NCBI GenBank assembly: GCA_030593295.1
Contig: JAUVHO010000004.1
Span: 23,615 to 87,614 of the forward strand
Direction of reading: 5' to 3'
Origin: Methanomassiliicoccales archaeon
GTDB taxonomy: Archaea; Thermoplasmatota; Thermoplasmata; RBG-16-68-12; SOIM01
Length of the DNA stretch: 64,000 nucleotides
The notes beneath the pieces are model-generated. The model made no database searches, had not been told where the DNA came from, and saw only the letters and a program-made list of their open reading frames with translations. Shown piece by piece: positions 39,211-48,231 of the stretch. Numbering within the stretch: position 1 is the stretch's first letter; each line of letters starts with the position of its first letter. Made by a program: the position numbers and the translations under genes.

Positions 39211-42200
39211 TCAGTATTTACCCACATAATAGTAGTGAACCTTCCTGCCCTTCTTCTCCGTTCGGATCAAACCCCTCTCTTCGAGCTTGCTCATCTGGTA
39301 ACTTACACTTGATTGATGGATCCCAAGCACCGACGCCATTTCCTTCTGGGTGATGCCTGGAAGGTCCTTCGCAGAGTCCGTTATCCTCTTCTGGACCTCG
39401 GTGAGCACCCCGCCATTGGTGACAGGTATCTGCGTGCCCCGGGTGTAGAACCTCCTGAACCTCCCGTCCCTCCTGGACTTGATCTTCTCACCCTGCTCCA
39501 GCACCCGGAGGTGATGGACCAGTGACCCGTTGGGAAGACCCAGGTCACGTTTGATCTGGTTGTAATGCTCTCCGGGATTTATCTCGATGTACTGGTACAC
39601 CCTGCCCCTGTCGTAGTTGTCCAGCAACTTGCCCTTCTTGAGCTTCATGTACAACGGCACGAAGAGCGATATGAGAGCGATCTTGAACCCTTCGGATGCC
39701 AGGAATACTGCCACGCCCGCACTCAGGATTATTGAGGAGCCCAGAACAACCAGGAACTCGAACGGGATCCAGAACCCTGCGTCGGCCTGAGGTGGAGCGA
39801 TGATTATGGAAAGCTGCTTGTCCTGTTCGATGGCATCTTCCACAGACCCAGTTAGGTCGTCCTTGACCGCGGATATGACGTGCGGCGTATGTGGCTCGCT
39901 TCCGTCGCTGGTGTCCACCTTCTGGGTGAGCATGAACTCGTCCGTCCATCCGTCGCCCCTGGTGAACAGCGATTTCACTTCATCCCCGAAGAAGTCGAGG
40001 ACCGAGACCTTGGCCTGTTGGACCGGCTGGCCGTCTTCATCAAGAACATGGACCTTCAAGCGCCACTTCATGGTCATCGAGGACCTGGAGTCCAGCTCGA
40101 CGTTCCCGAAGGTGCTGCTGACGCTTTCCAGCTCGGTATCGAGAAGGGAGACCTCATCAACCTGGGAATCCTCGACGTACACTGGATCTCTCCCAACATC
40201 GTTGTCGATGATAGTGCCGTCAGTGCTTCCCACCAGGTGAATCGCGTCCTTGTCCGACCCGTCTATGACGTTCTTCTCGATCCGGGGTGAAGCGTTCTCG
40301 CAGTAGATGCCGTAGTCTGACCCAGTGATGGTGTTATGATAGATCAGCGAAGATGAATCCTCGCAGTATATGCCGATCTTATTGCCTGTCAGGGTGTTGC
40401 TCATGACCAGCGGGGAGGCTTCCAGGAGATATATGCCGATGCCATTGTTCAGAAGCGTGTTGTTGGTCAGCTTGACGGTCGAACTTCCGTTGACCTTGAT
40501 GCCGATCTCGTTCTCCTCGAGGATGTTGCCGTCGAACTCGAGGGTGTCCAGAGGCTGGTCCGGATCGTACCAGTAGGCGATCTTGTTCTTGTAGAACTTG
40601 TTCCAGTTGAAGCAGTTCTTGAGCTGGGAGTTGAAGTCCTTGGCCCCGTAGACCGTGTTGTACGAGATGTAATTGTACCTGATTGCATCGTTGTGCGCGT
40701 AATTGGTCACGATCCCGTACTTACCGACCGAGATGTCGTTGTAGGTGACCCATGAATCCGTGGTATGGTCCTGATACAGGCCGTATGTGTAGTTGGTGAT
40801 GATGTTGTGGTCCAGTACGAGCCCGTCAGCGTAATCGGAGTACACCCCGTACTTCCCATCCCTTATCGTGAAGTAGTATATGGAAACGCCGTCGGCGGTG
40901 ACGTAGAAGACGGTCCCGGATCCTCCGCCGGTGACTATCACCTTGGTCTCATCCTCTCCTTTCAGTGTCACGGTCTTGTTGACTATCACGTTCTCGGGGT
41001 AGGTGCCAGCATAGACGAAGATGGTGTCCCCCGGAGTGGCCGCGTCTATCGCTTCCTGTATCGTCTTGTAGTCGGCCGGCCCGTCGTCGTCGACCGTGAT
41101 CATGCCACCCTTGGTGACCGTGAGGGTTCCAGTGCTGTTGGAGTAATTCCCCTGGTAATCGGCAATCACTTTGCAGGTGCCTTCCTTCAGCGCCTTGAAC
41201 GAAGTTGATTCTCCATGTGTTGTGATGCTGCAGACTGTTGAGTTCGTGGTCGTCCAGTCTACGGGGAGCAGTCCCAGAGGACCAAGGGTGTTGTTGTATG
41301 CCAGTGCGTAGAAGGTGTCAGTGTCCGCCAGGTTGTACGTCCTGTCCCCGACCCATTTGCCGGATGTTGGTGAGTCGACGATAACGATGTAATCCACGTT
41401 CTCGGCGACGACGTCCAGCCTTCCAGTCGTGTTCCAAGACATGTTCTGCCCGGGGTCATACTGGTTGGCGGTCACGTATGTGGACCCAAGGGTCTTGGTG
41501 ATGAAAGTGACGTTCTCTCCATAGCGAGGTTGAACGTCCCCTACCGTCCAGTTCCGGCTGTCCCACCAGCAATCCTCCAGACCGAGATAGCCTTGGGTGT
41601 GGTTATAGCCGGAGCAGTAGTATTCATCGGTCTCTCCGAGAGTGTAGGTCATGTCCATGATGGGATTCCCGTCAGGTGCGTCGGTGATGGCGATATAGTC
41701 CAGCCTCCCGTTGACAGTGAGGGTCCCGGTCGTGTTTGTGTATGTACCCAGGAATTCTGCCGTTATCTTGCACGTCCCCTCGGCAGTGGCATGGAACGTC
41801 GTCGAGTCCCCTTTTGCAGTGATGTTGCAGACGGTGGAATTCGTTGTCGTCCAGTTGGCAATGACCATCCCGATCTGTCCCTGTGAATTGTTGAAGGCCA
41901 CGGCGAAGAACCAGTCCATCTCCCCCAGGTGATAGGTGGTATCCCCGACCCAACCAAGCTGGCCTGTTCCCCCGTCAGGGGAATGCATGACGATTATGTA
42001 GTCAAGTCCCTCCGGCGTAACGGTCAACGTACCCGTCCAATCGACCACCCCTACAGTGGGATTGCCGTTGTCGGCTATTGCCCGGACCCTGGTAGTCCCG
42101 CCGCTGACGGCGGTGAATGTTGTGGTTGTGGAGTTCCTCGAAGGCACGACGGTCCCGACAGGCGAGTTCTCACTGTACCAGTCGCACCTTTCGAGGCCGA

Positions 42201-42483
42201 GATAACCGGTCGTGAAATTGTATCCCGAACAGTAGAACGTATCATTCTCTCCCACGTTGAATGTCATGTTGTCTATAGCTGTCCCGTTGGGAGAATCTGT
42301 GATTATTATATAGTCAAGATCGTTCTGAGCCTGCACCACGTTTGATGTGAACAGAACTGAAGCCAGCGAAGCGTAGATTGTAAGTGCTAAGACCAAAGGC
42401 AATACCAAGACTAGCCCACGATTGTTTCGATGCGGTGAGTTCCTATCTTTCAAATGAACCCCTCTTCTACCCACTACCCGCAA
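39211..42483 (-). CDS. Transmembrane one-component regulator: signal peptide, ABAB Ig-like repeats, NosD-like beta-helix, TM, tandem winged helix
   Basis: YKTIQEAIDAATPGDTIFVYAGTYPENVIVNKTVTLKGED; C-terminus PGEHYNQIKRDLGLPNGSLVHHLRVLEQGEKIKSRRDGRFRRFY. Confidence 0.9.
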   Translation of the reverse strand: MRVVGRRGVHLKDRNSPHRNNRGLVLVLPLVLALTIYASLASVLFTSNVVQAQNDLDYIIITDSPNGTAIDNMTFNVGENDTFYCSGYNFTTGYLGLERCDWYSENSPVGTVVPSRNSTTTTFTAVSGGTTRVRAIADNGNPTVGVVDWTGTLTVTPEGLDYIIVMHSPDGGTGQLGWVGDTTYHLGEMDWFFAVAFNNSQGQIGMVIANWTTTNSTVCNITAKGDSTTFHATAEGTCKITAEFLGTYTNTTGTLTVNGRLDYIAITDAPDGNPIMDMTYTLGETDEYYCSGYNHTQGYLGLEDCWWDSRNWTVGDVQPRYGENVTFITKTLGSTYVTANQYDPGQNMSWNTTGRLDVVAENVDYIVIVDSPTSGKWVGDRTYNLADTDTFYALAYNNTLGPLGLLPVDWTTTNSTVCSITTHGESTSFKALKEGTCKVIADYQGNYSNSTGTLTVTKGGMITVDDDGPADYKTIQEAIDAATPGDTIFVYAGTYPENVIVNKTVTLKGEDETKVIVTGGGSGTVFYVTADGVSIYYFTIRDGKYGVYSDYADGLVLDHNIITNYTYGLYQDHTTDSWVTYNDISVGKYGIVTNYAHNDAIRYNYISYNTVYGAKDFNSQLKNCFNWNKFYKNKIAYWYDPDQPLDTLEFDGNILEENEIGIKVNGSSTVKLTNNTLLNNGIGIYLLEASPLVMSNTLTGNKIGIYCEDSSSLIYHNTITGSDYGIYCENASPRIEKNVIDGSDKDAIHLVGSTDGTIIDNDVGRDPVYVEDSQVDEVSLLDTELESVSSTFGNVELDSRSSMTMKWRLKVHVLDEDGQPVQQAKVSVLDFFGDEVKSLFTRGDGWTDEFMLTQKVDTSDGSEPHTPHVISAVKDDLTGSVEDAIEQDKQLSIIIAPPQADAGFWIPFEFLVVLGSSIILSAGVAVFLASEGFKIALISLFVPLYMKLKKGKLLDNYDRGRVYQYIEINPGEHYNQIKRDLGLPNGSLVHHLRVLEQGEKIKSRRDGRFRRFYTRGTQIPVTNGGVLTEVQKRITDSAKDLPGITQKEMASVLGIHQSSVSYQMSKLEERGLIRTEKKGRKVHYYYVGKY
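39215..39231. repeat. att core, right, within the 3' end of the 39211-42483 CDS
   Basis: tatttacccacataata. Confidence 0.88.
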
Positions 42484-42551
42484 AATTGGTCTATAGCGTA
42501 TAAATAAACATTGGAGCGAACCTCAATATATAGCTGGCTAGACCAGAAACA

Positions 42552-45056
42552 TCATCTTGCTACCGAGAAACTGGCAACGAAGTCCGCACACCTAGCAGCG
42601 TCCTCGTACCTGCCCATCTTCGCCAGGATATATCCCTTGTTCACCCATGCCTCTCGGTACATCTCGTCGATCTCAATGGCCATGTCGTACGATTTGAGGG
42701 CCTCGTCGTACCTCTTCAGGCGTGCGAGAGAGTTCCCCTTGTTGTTCCAGGCGACCTCGTATGAAGGATTCTGCTTTATGGCCTGGTTGAAGGACTTGAG
42801 GGCTTCCTTGTACTTCCCCAGTCTTGAGAGTGCGGTCCCCCGGTTGACCCAGGCGATCTCGTTCTCCGGATTTATCTTCAAGGCGGCATCGATGCACTCC
42901 AGAGCTTCGTCGTACCTACCCAGGATGGTGAGCGCCGCACCCTTGCTGTACCACGGTAGATCCGAGTTCGAAGGGACGTCCTGTATGCCTGACAGCGAGC
43001 CGGAGGCCCTAATCGCCGCATCATAGTTCCCGAGGGATTCAGCCGGCCTCTTGCGCCTCATGCTCCGGTCTCCGTAGAGGATCTGGGTGTCGATAACGAC
43101 CTTCAGCCACTTGTCGTAGATGATGAATCCGAAACTTGCTATTATCAGGCCGGAACCCAGAACGAAAATCAATACCTCGACGGCAGGACTGGGCGGCCAG
43201 CTACCCAGAGGGAATGCAAGGGGGAACGCAACGAAGAAGATCATCATTGTCCCGGCAACCCAGATCATGTGAGTCTGAATGCCCCGTCCCATCAGCAATA
43301 TCCCGAACATGGTCGCGCCCAGACCACCAATCAATAGACCGTAGTCGATCCACGGCAGCCCTGATGCGACCTCTACGAAGTGAAGAATGGGCACAAGAAT
43401 GACGAGAACGGCTCCCAACCACAGGAGTAGGGAGTTCCTTGCAAGCCTCTTGGGAATGCTCCCGAAGCTCAGGACAACGAATGAGATGCCGATGGCGAAG
43501 AGAATGGCGAACAGGAAGATAACGATCCACTCGTAGAATGGCGGTCGGAACTGCAATGCCACGTATTCGATCCCGGTGGATACCACTGCCGCGAAGGCCC
43601 CGTACTCGCGCCACTTGGGAAGACCCTCGCTCTTTGCCTCCCATGAGACCTTTCTAGCCCTTTCCTTGGCCTTGCCCCTCCGTATGAGCTCTTCTGAACC
43701 GATCTGAGCCTCTATTCTGGGCAGCTCCCTGGGCTCTGGCTCTTCGTCCAGCTCAACCTCTGCCACCAGCTCGGGCTCGGGTGCCAGGCGGGCTTCCTCC
43801 ATGGTCTTCTCTATCTCTATTGACTCTAGTTTCTCGAAGAAACTGTCGATCTCCAGATCTATCTCGCGGAGCTCTTGCTCACCTTCCTCCTCGGGAGCTT
43901 CGACCTCAACGGGTTCAGGAACGTCTTCGGGACCTCCGTCCTCAACCTCCGGAATCTCTTCGTCTGTCTCCTCAGGAGCCTCTTCTTCCACGGCCTCGGG
44001 CTCTTCTTCCGGTTCTGGCTCCTCAACGACAAGGGGCTCTTCCTCGAGCTCGGCCTCCTTCTCGGCGGCTATCTCTTCCTCGATCCCCAGTTCATCTCCA
44101 TCGACGATCTGTTCCTCCAGGTCCAGTGCCTCCTGGGCCATCAGTTCCTGGAGAATGGCAGCTTCCTCGTCCTCGGATACGGGCACCCCTGTTTCGGCCT
44201 CTTCCCCCTCTGGAGGGGTCTCATCTTCTAATGGGACCTCGCCTTCGGCTTCCACTGGCTCCTGTTCGGGTTCGACCGGGGCCTCTTCCATCTTCTCTTC
44301 ATCTTCAGACGTGAGTTCGCTCAGGAGCTCCTCTGCCTCTCTCTCAGCCTCTTCTGTGATCTTGGCGTCGCATATCTCGCACGTCTCTGTCTCGGGATCT
44401 AGGAACGCACCGCATGTGGGACACATGCCTATGTCTGAATCTGGAATCTCTGGAGCAATCTTGTCAATGTCACCGAGGCCAATCTTCTTCTTCTCGTCCA
44501 GACGGGCTCCGCAGATGTCGCACGACTCGGCATCCGCCTTCAAGAAAGCCCCACATCTAGGACATAGGTACAATGCATCCGAAGAGGGCTTGGCGGCCAT
44601 GACCTTCTTCTTATCGGCAATTTCAATGATCTGGACACCGCAATGCGGGCATTGGGATTGACCTTCTTCAATCAGGCCGCCGCACTCCATGCAGAGAATG
44701 CCCCTCGGCTCTTCCTCTTCCTCATCCTCGTCCGGTTCCCCATCATCCAAGAACTCGGCACCGCATCTGGGGCAATCTGTGGCCCCGTCAGCCAGCAGAA
44801 CACCACAAACAGGACAAAGGTATAGACTGGGTTCTTCCTCTGAGTCAGCGATCTCGGACAGCGTTTTCTCTAGGTCGTCCAGGTCGATGCCCAGGTCGTC
44901 AGTGTCCTCTGTCTCCTCCGGCTCCATGACCTCTTTCAAGGTCTCGGTGGCTTCCTGAAGGATCTTCTCTTCGCAGTCCTTGCAGGTGGTTTCGCCTTCT
45001 TCCAGAGGTTTTTGACAGAGAGGGCAGAGTCTCTCTTTCTTAGCCAACGGAAACAC
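42552..45056 (-). CDS. Five-zinc-ribbon, Glu-rich, multi-TM and TPR protein
   Basis: CPLCQKPLEEGETTCKDC, CPVCGVLLADGATDCPRCG, CMECGGLIEEGQSQCPHCG, CPRCGAFLKADAESCDICG, CPTCGAFLDPETETCEIC; C-terminal TPRs. Confidence 0.88.
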   Translation of the reverse strand: MFPLAKKERLCPLCQKPLEEGETTCKDCEEKILQEATETLKEVMEPEETEDTDDLGIDLDDLEKTLSEIADSEEEPSLYLCPVCGVLLADGATDCPRCGAEFLDDGEPDEDEEEEEPRGILCMECGGLIEEGQSQCPHCGVQIIEIADKKKVMAAKPSSDALYLCPRCGAFLKADAESCDICGARLDEKKKIGLGDIDKIAPEIPDSDIGMCPTCGAFLDPETETCEICDAKITEEAEREAEELLSELTSEDEEKMEEAPVEPEQEPVEAEGEVPLEDETPPEGEEAETGVPVSEDEEAAILQELMAQEALDLEEQIVDGDELGIEEEIAAEKEAELEEEPLVVEEPEPEEEPEAVEEEAPEETDEEIPEVEDGGPEDVPEPVEVEAPEEEGEQELREIDLEIDSFFEKLESIEIEKTMEEARLAPEPELVAEVELDEEPEPRELPRIEAQIGSEELIRRGKAKERARKVSWEAKSEGLPKWREYGAFAAVVSTGIEYVALQFRPPFYEWIVIFLFAILFAIGISFVVLSFGSIPKRLARNSLLLWLGAVLVILVPILHFVEVASGLPWIDYGLLIGGLGATMFGILLMGRGIQTHMIWVAGTMMIFFVAFPLAFPLGSWPPSPAVEVLIFVLGSGLIIASFGFIIYDKWLKVVIDTQILYGDRSMRRKRPAESLGNYDAAIRASGSLSGIQDVPSNSDLPWYSKGAALTILGRYDEALECIDAALKINPENEIAWVNRGTALSRLGKYKEALKSFNQAIKQNPSYEVAWNNKGNSLARLKRYDEALKSYDMAIEIDEMYREAWVNKGYILAKMGRYEDAARCADFVASFSVAR

Positions 45057-45201
45057 CGATGTCTATACAGAATGAAATTATCATTCTTAGAAATAAATAC
45101 TTATTGGTTTATTTCTCAAGTCCAGGAAGTAATGTGGCCATGCGGGCCTGGGTGAAACGGGCGACAAAAGGAATAATATGTCCGCTTGCATTTGACCTCA
45201 T

Positions 45202-45942
45202 GTGGTTGATTACAGAGTTGTGGTGGCTGGATTGCTGGGAATCGGCCCCGCTTTGGCCTTTCTCTTCCATGCCATGAGGAAATACGACGTCCCCTTCGTG
45301 GACAAGCCCCTTTTTGATTCCAGTAGGCTTTTCATGCTCTTCGCGGGAGGAATGATATTCGGAGGAGCCTCAGCGTTCATGTCCTTCACCTTTCCGCCAG
45401 CGTCTGACCTCCTGGTCCTGCTGGCATTGCTGATAGGCTTTGCGCTCTTCGAGGAGCTTTTCAAGTTCGTGGTGGTCAACCTGAAGCAGTTCCAGCTGAA
45501 GTACGAGACCACCTTCTACGGGCTCTCTCTGGGTCTGGGCGTAAGTTCAATCACCATGCTCATGACCAGCTTCGTTCTGATGCCGGTCGAGTTCGATACT
45601 GCAGCGGCCTACGTAGCGGTCGCCCTCACCGCGGTATATTCGATAAGCGTGATTTCGCTGCACGCGAGCACTGGCTCGTACATAGGATACGGAAGCGCCA
45701 CAGGATATGTGTGGAACTACTTCATCCAGGCGATGATAGCCAGGGTCGCATTCGCGGTGATGATCATCCCGTTCATCCTGGGAACGGACCAGGTCCTTTC
45801 AGCGATATCCATGGTAGTTGCCGCCGTTTTCTCCATCCTCCTGTACGTTCACGTGTACACCCGCATCCTTCCAGAGACCCTGCCGGATAAGGAGAAGAAG
45901 AGGAAGAGAAGGACAATTCGCAAAATGAAATTTAGCTCGTAA
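45202..45942 (+). CDS. PrsW-like intramembrane protease
   Basis: Multi-TM; FEELFKFVVV (EExxK) and HASTGSYIGYG. Confidence 0.75.
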   Translation: MVDYRVVVAGLLGIGPALAFLFHAMRKYDVPFVDKPLFDSSRLFMLFAGGMIFGGASAFMSFTFPPASDLLVLLALLIGFALFEELFKFVVVNLKQFQLKYETTFYGLSLGLGVSSITMLMTSFVLMPVEFDTAAAYVAVALTAVYSISVISLHASTGSYIGYGSATGYVWNYFIQAMIARVAFAVMIIPFILGTDQVLSAISMVVAAVFSILLYVHVYTRILPETLPDKEKKRKRRTIRKMKFSS

Positions 45943-45975
45943 CTTATATGGTCGAAGCGGTAGATTTATTCAAAA

Positions 45976-47307
45976 ATGGATTCTCCACCACCTCCACCTC
46001 CCCCTCCACCCCTGGTGTTCGAGGAAGATACGCCCCCACCCCCACCGCCGCCGAGGGTTGTGGCACCGGCGATAAAACCCAAAGCACCAAAGCCAAAAGT
46101 GGCAAGACGTGTGTCCAGGCGAAGACCCGCTCGGACAAGAAGAGTGCGGAGGCCACCGCCAAGAAGGAAGTCCGGAAAGGGCTTCATCATTTCCAAGGTA
46201 ATAGTGATCTCATTCCTTCTTCTCATTCTCGCATTGATGCTGGTCCCCCAATTGAGGGATTCGCCCTTCCAGTGGCTTAACCCGATGTCCTACCGCCAGT
46301 TCCCGGAGATGGCCGAGTTCACGGTGGAGAGGAAGATGTCCATATCCAACGTCCAGAGCTTTGGATTCGACATTCCCCAATCCAAGAGCCTGCCAGGCGC
46401 TCAGAGGGTCCTGTCGGTCACCACCAACCCGCAACCCACGATGCTGCAGAAATACGGCTACGACTGGATGGACTGGGATGCCGCGTCGGGCGAGGTCATA
46501 ACTGTCAGGACTACGTACAGGACCTGGACGGTGTGGTGGGACATCGACTCGGACACATCCCTGACGGTGGACCAGGCCAGGAAGTTCGATCCCTCCTTCA
46601 ACGCTCTTGCGATCCAGTACAACCACGATGAGTGGAGGATAGAGACCACGCATCCGGACATCGTCTCCATTTCCAGACAGCTGGAGGTGCAGGGAGGATC
46701 GGTCTACGACAACCTTGAATCCATCTTCAAGTACCTGGACAAGAACTTCGAGTACAGCACGAGAGAGGGCGGAGGCGTCAAGACTTCCAGCGCGACGCTG
46801 AACGACAGAGGCGGGGACTGCGATGACATGTCCTTCCTGTTCGTGGCCATTGCGAGGGAGATGGGGATACCGGCCTGGCCGGAGCTGGGAGCCATGTACA
46901 ACCCATTGACCCACGAATGGGTGGGCCACGGCTGGATGGAGGCTTATGTTCCAACAACCAACGGGGGAGTGAACGTCACGATAGACATGGTGAACGACGA
47001 GTTCCTCATCAGAGGGGCCAACAGGTTCGCCGACTTCGAATCCGACGGGGATGGGGACCATCTGGAGGACTATTATTTCTCTTATTCGTTCGTCCCAAGA
47101 CCGTCACAATCACCGGAGATCAACGACTACTACGTGGACAGGGCATACGACGCCACCGGAACGGTCACGGTGAAGCTGGGTCACGACGGAAGGCCTGTGC
47201 CGTTATTCGAGTGGCTGTTGATTCTCGTAGTGGCCATCATAGCCATCATGATAATTCTAAAGGTCGCTAAACGGCGCGGAAGACGCCGGGCTCGGGCTCG
47301 TAGATGA
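45976..47307 (+). CDS. Transglutaminase-like protein with cytoplasmic polyproline/Arg-rich tail and TM anchors at both ends
   Basis: MDSPPPPPPPPPLVFEEDTPPPPPPPR; GGDCDDMSFLFVAIAREMGIPAW; H and D residues downstream. Confidence 0.85.
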   Translation: MDSPPPPPPPPPLVFEEDTPPPPPPPRVVAPAIKPKAPKPKVARRVSRRRPARTRRVRRPPPRRKSGKGFIISKVIVISFLLLILALMLVPQLRDSPFQWLNPMSYRQFPEMAEFTVERKMSISNVQSFGFDIPQSKSLPGAQRVLSVTTNPQPTMLQKYGYDWMDWDAASGEVITVRTTYRTWTVWWDIDSDTSLTVDQARKFDPSFNALAIQYNHDEWRIETTHPDIVSISRQLEVQGGSVYDNLESIFKYLDKNFEYSTREGGGVKTSSATLNDRGGDCDDMSFLFVAIAREMGIPAWPELGAMYNPLTHEWVGHGWMEAYVPTTNGGVNVTIDMVNDEFLIRGANRFADFESDGDGDHLEDYYFSYSFVPRPSQSPEINDYYVDRAYDATGTVTVKLGHDGRPVPLFEWLLILVVAIIAIMIILKVAKRRGRRRARARR

Positions 47308-47743
47308 TGCTCTCCCTGAGCATGAGCTCCAGGCACTTGTCGACTTCCCTGACCCCCAACATCCTGAGCGCCTTCTGAAGATCATCTCTCGTGAAGCTGC
47401 CCTGGATGTCGGTGAGACCTCTGACCACGAGCTCCATTCTCTCTTGAGGATCGGTCATGGTGGACGCCTCGGAGACCATTCTGGAGTATGGATCGTCCGC
47501 ATCTGGCTTGGCAGATTCCTCCGCAAGTGCCTCCCATTCTTCGGTCCCTCCCTCCAGCTCGGCGTTCATCCTGGCGACCGCTGAGGCAACCTCTCTCTGA
47601 TCAGTAGATTCAAAGAACTTCTTCATCTCCTTGAGCTTGAGCACGTTCCCGCATTGACAGCTGGCCGTCTCGTTCCTTAGATCCGCCCCCATTGCCTTCC
47701 TGCACCTTGAGCAAAGAACCACGCCGTACATCCCGCTCATCAC
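47267..47743 (-). CDS. Zinc-ribbon (DUF1922-like) protein with C-terminal helical domain
   Basis: LCSRCRKAMGADLRNETASCQCGNVLKL. Confidence 0.65.
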   Translation of the reverse strand: MMSGMYGVVLCSRCRKAMGADLRNETASCQCGNVLKLKEMKKFFESTDQREVASAVARMNAELEGGTEEWEALAEESAKPDADDPYSRMVSEASTMTDPQERMELVVRGLTDIQGSFTRDDLQKALRMLGVREVDKCLELMLRESIIYEPEPGVFRAV

Positions 47744-48196
47744 CTATTCGAACTGCTTCCTCATCAGATATGCGTCCTCTTTTCCGCCATAGTAGCCCTT
47801 CAACACCTTCACGACCTCGTAGCCCAGAGTGGAATACAAGTTCAGAGCTTCCGGGTTCTGGACGCCGACTTCCAGGTCCACCTCGGTCGCCCCGGAATCC
47901 GCAAACCATTTCTCAGCCGCAGTCATCAAATCCCTGGCGACCCCTTTCTTCCTCCATTCCGGATGGACCCCTATGGACACCACCTTCCCCTTCGTACCTC
48001 GAGCGGAGAGCATCACCGATCCAACCGGGTCGTTCTCATCGAATAAAAGGAACGTCTCCTCGTTCTCCCCCCTGAGGAACATATCGATCTGGTCCTTGGT
48101 ATAGCGCGCCTTGCTGAAGCACGCCCTTTCCAGCCCTAGGAGAATAGGCAGGTCCTCCACGGTGGCCTTCCTGATCACGATTCCTTCAACGCCCAC
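47744..48196 (-). CDS. GNAT-family N-acetyltransferase (RimI-like)
   Basis: VVSIGVHPEWRKKGVARDLMTAAEKWFADSGATEVDLEVGVQNPEALNLYSTLGYEVV. Confidence 0.9.
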   Translation of the reverse strand: MGVEGIVIRKATVEDLPILLGLERACFSKARYTKDQIDMFLRGENEETFLLFDENDPVGSVMLSARGTKGKVVSIGVHPEWRKKGVARDLMTAAEKWFADSGATEVDLEVGVQNPEALNLYSTLGYEVVKVLKGYYGGKEDAYLMRKQFE

Positions 48197-48231
48197 TGGC
48201 TATATCTATATTTCTTCATGCCGCCTTACGT

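Larger units (their letters stand above)
28941..39231. mobile_element. Integrated mobile element (~10.3 kb), att-bounded
   Basis: 17-bp direct repeat at both ends, integrase beside the left end, plasmid/virus-like gene content, visibly more AT-rich than flanks. Confidence 0.88.

Noticed and set aside
28941-39231. tRNA-gene attachment site for the element
   Set aside because: The tRNA-like gene lies inside the element, not at either repeat; the 17-bp core overlaps a protein-coding 3' end instead
43801-44661. 286-aa Ser-rich plus-strand ORF
   Set aside because: Shadow of the Glu-rich region of the five-zinc-ribbon protein (GAG/GAA codons read as CTC/TTC/TCC in antisense)
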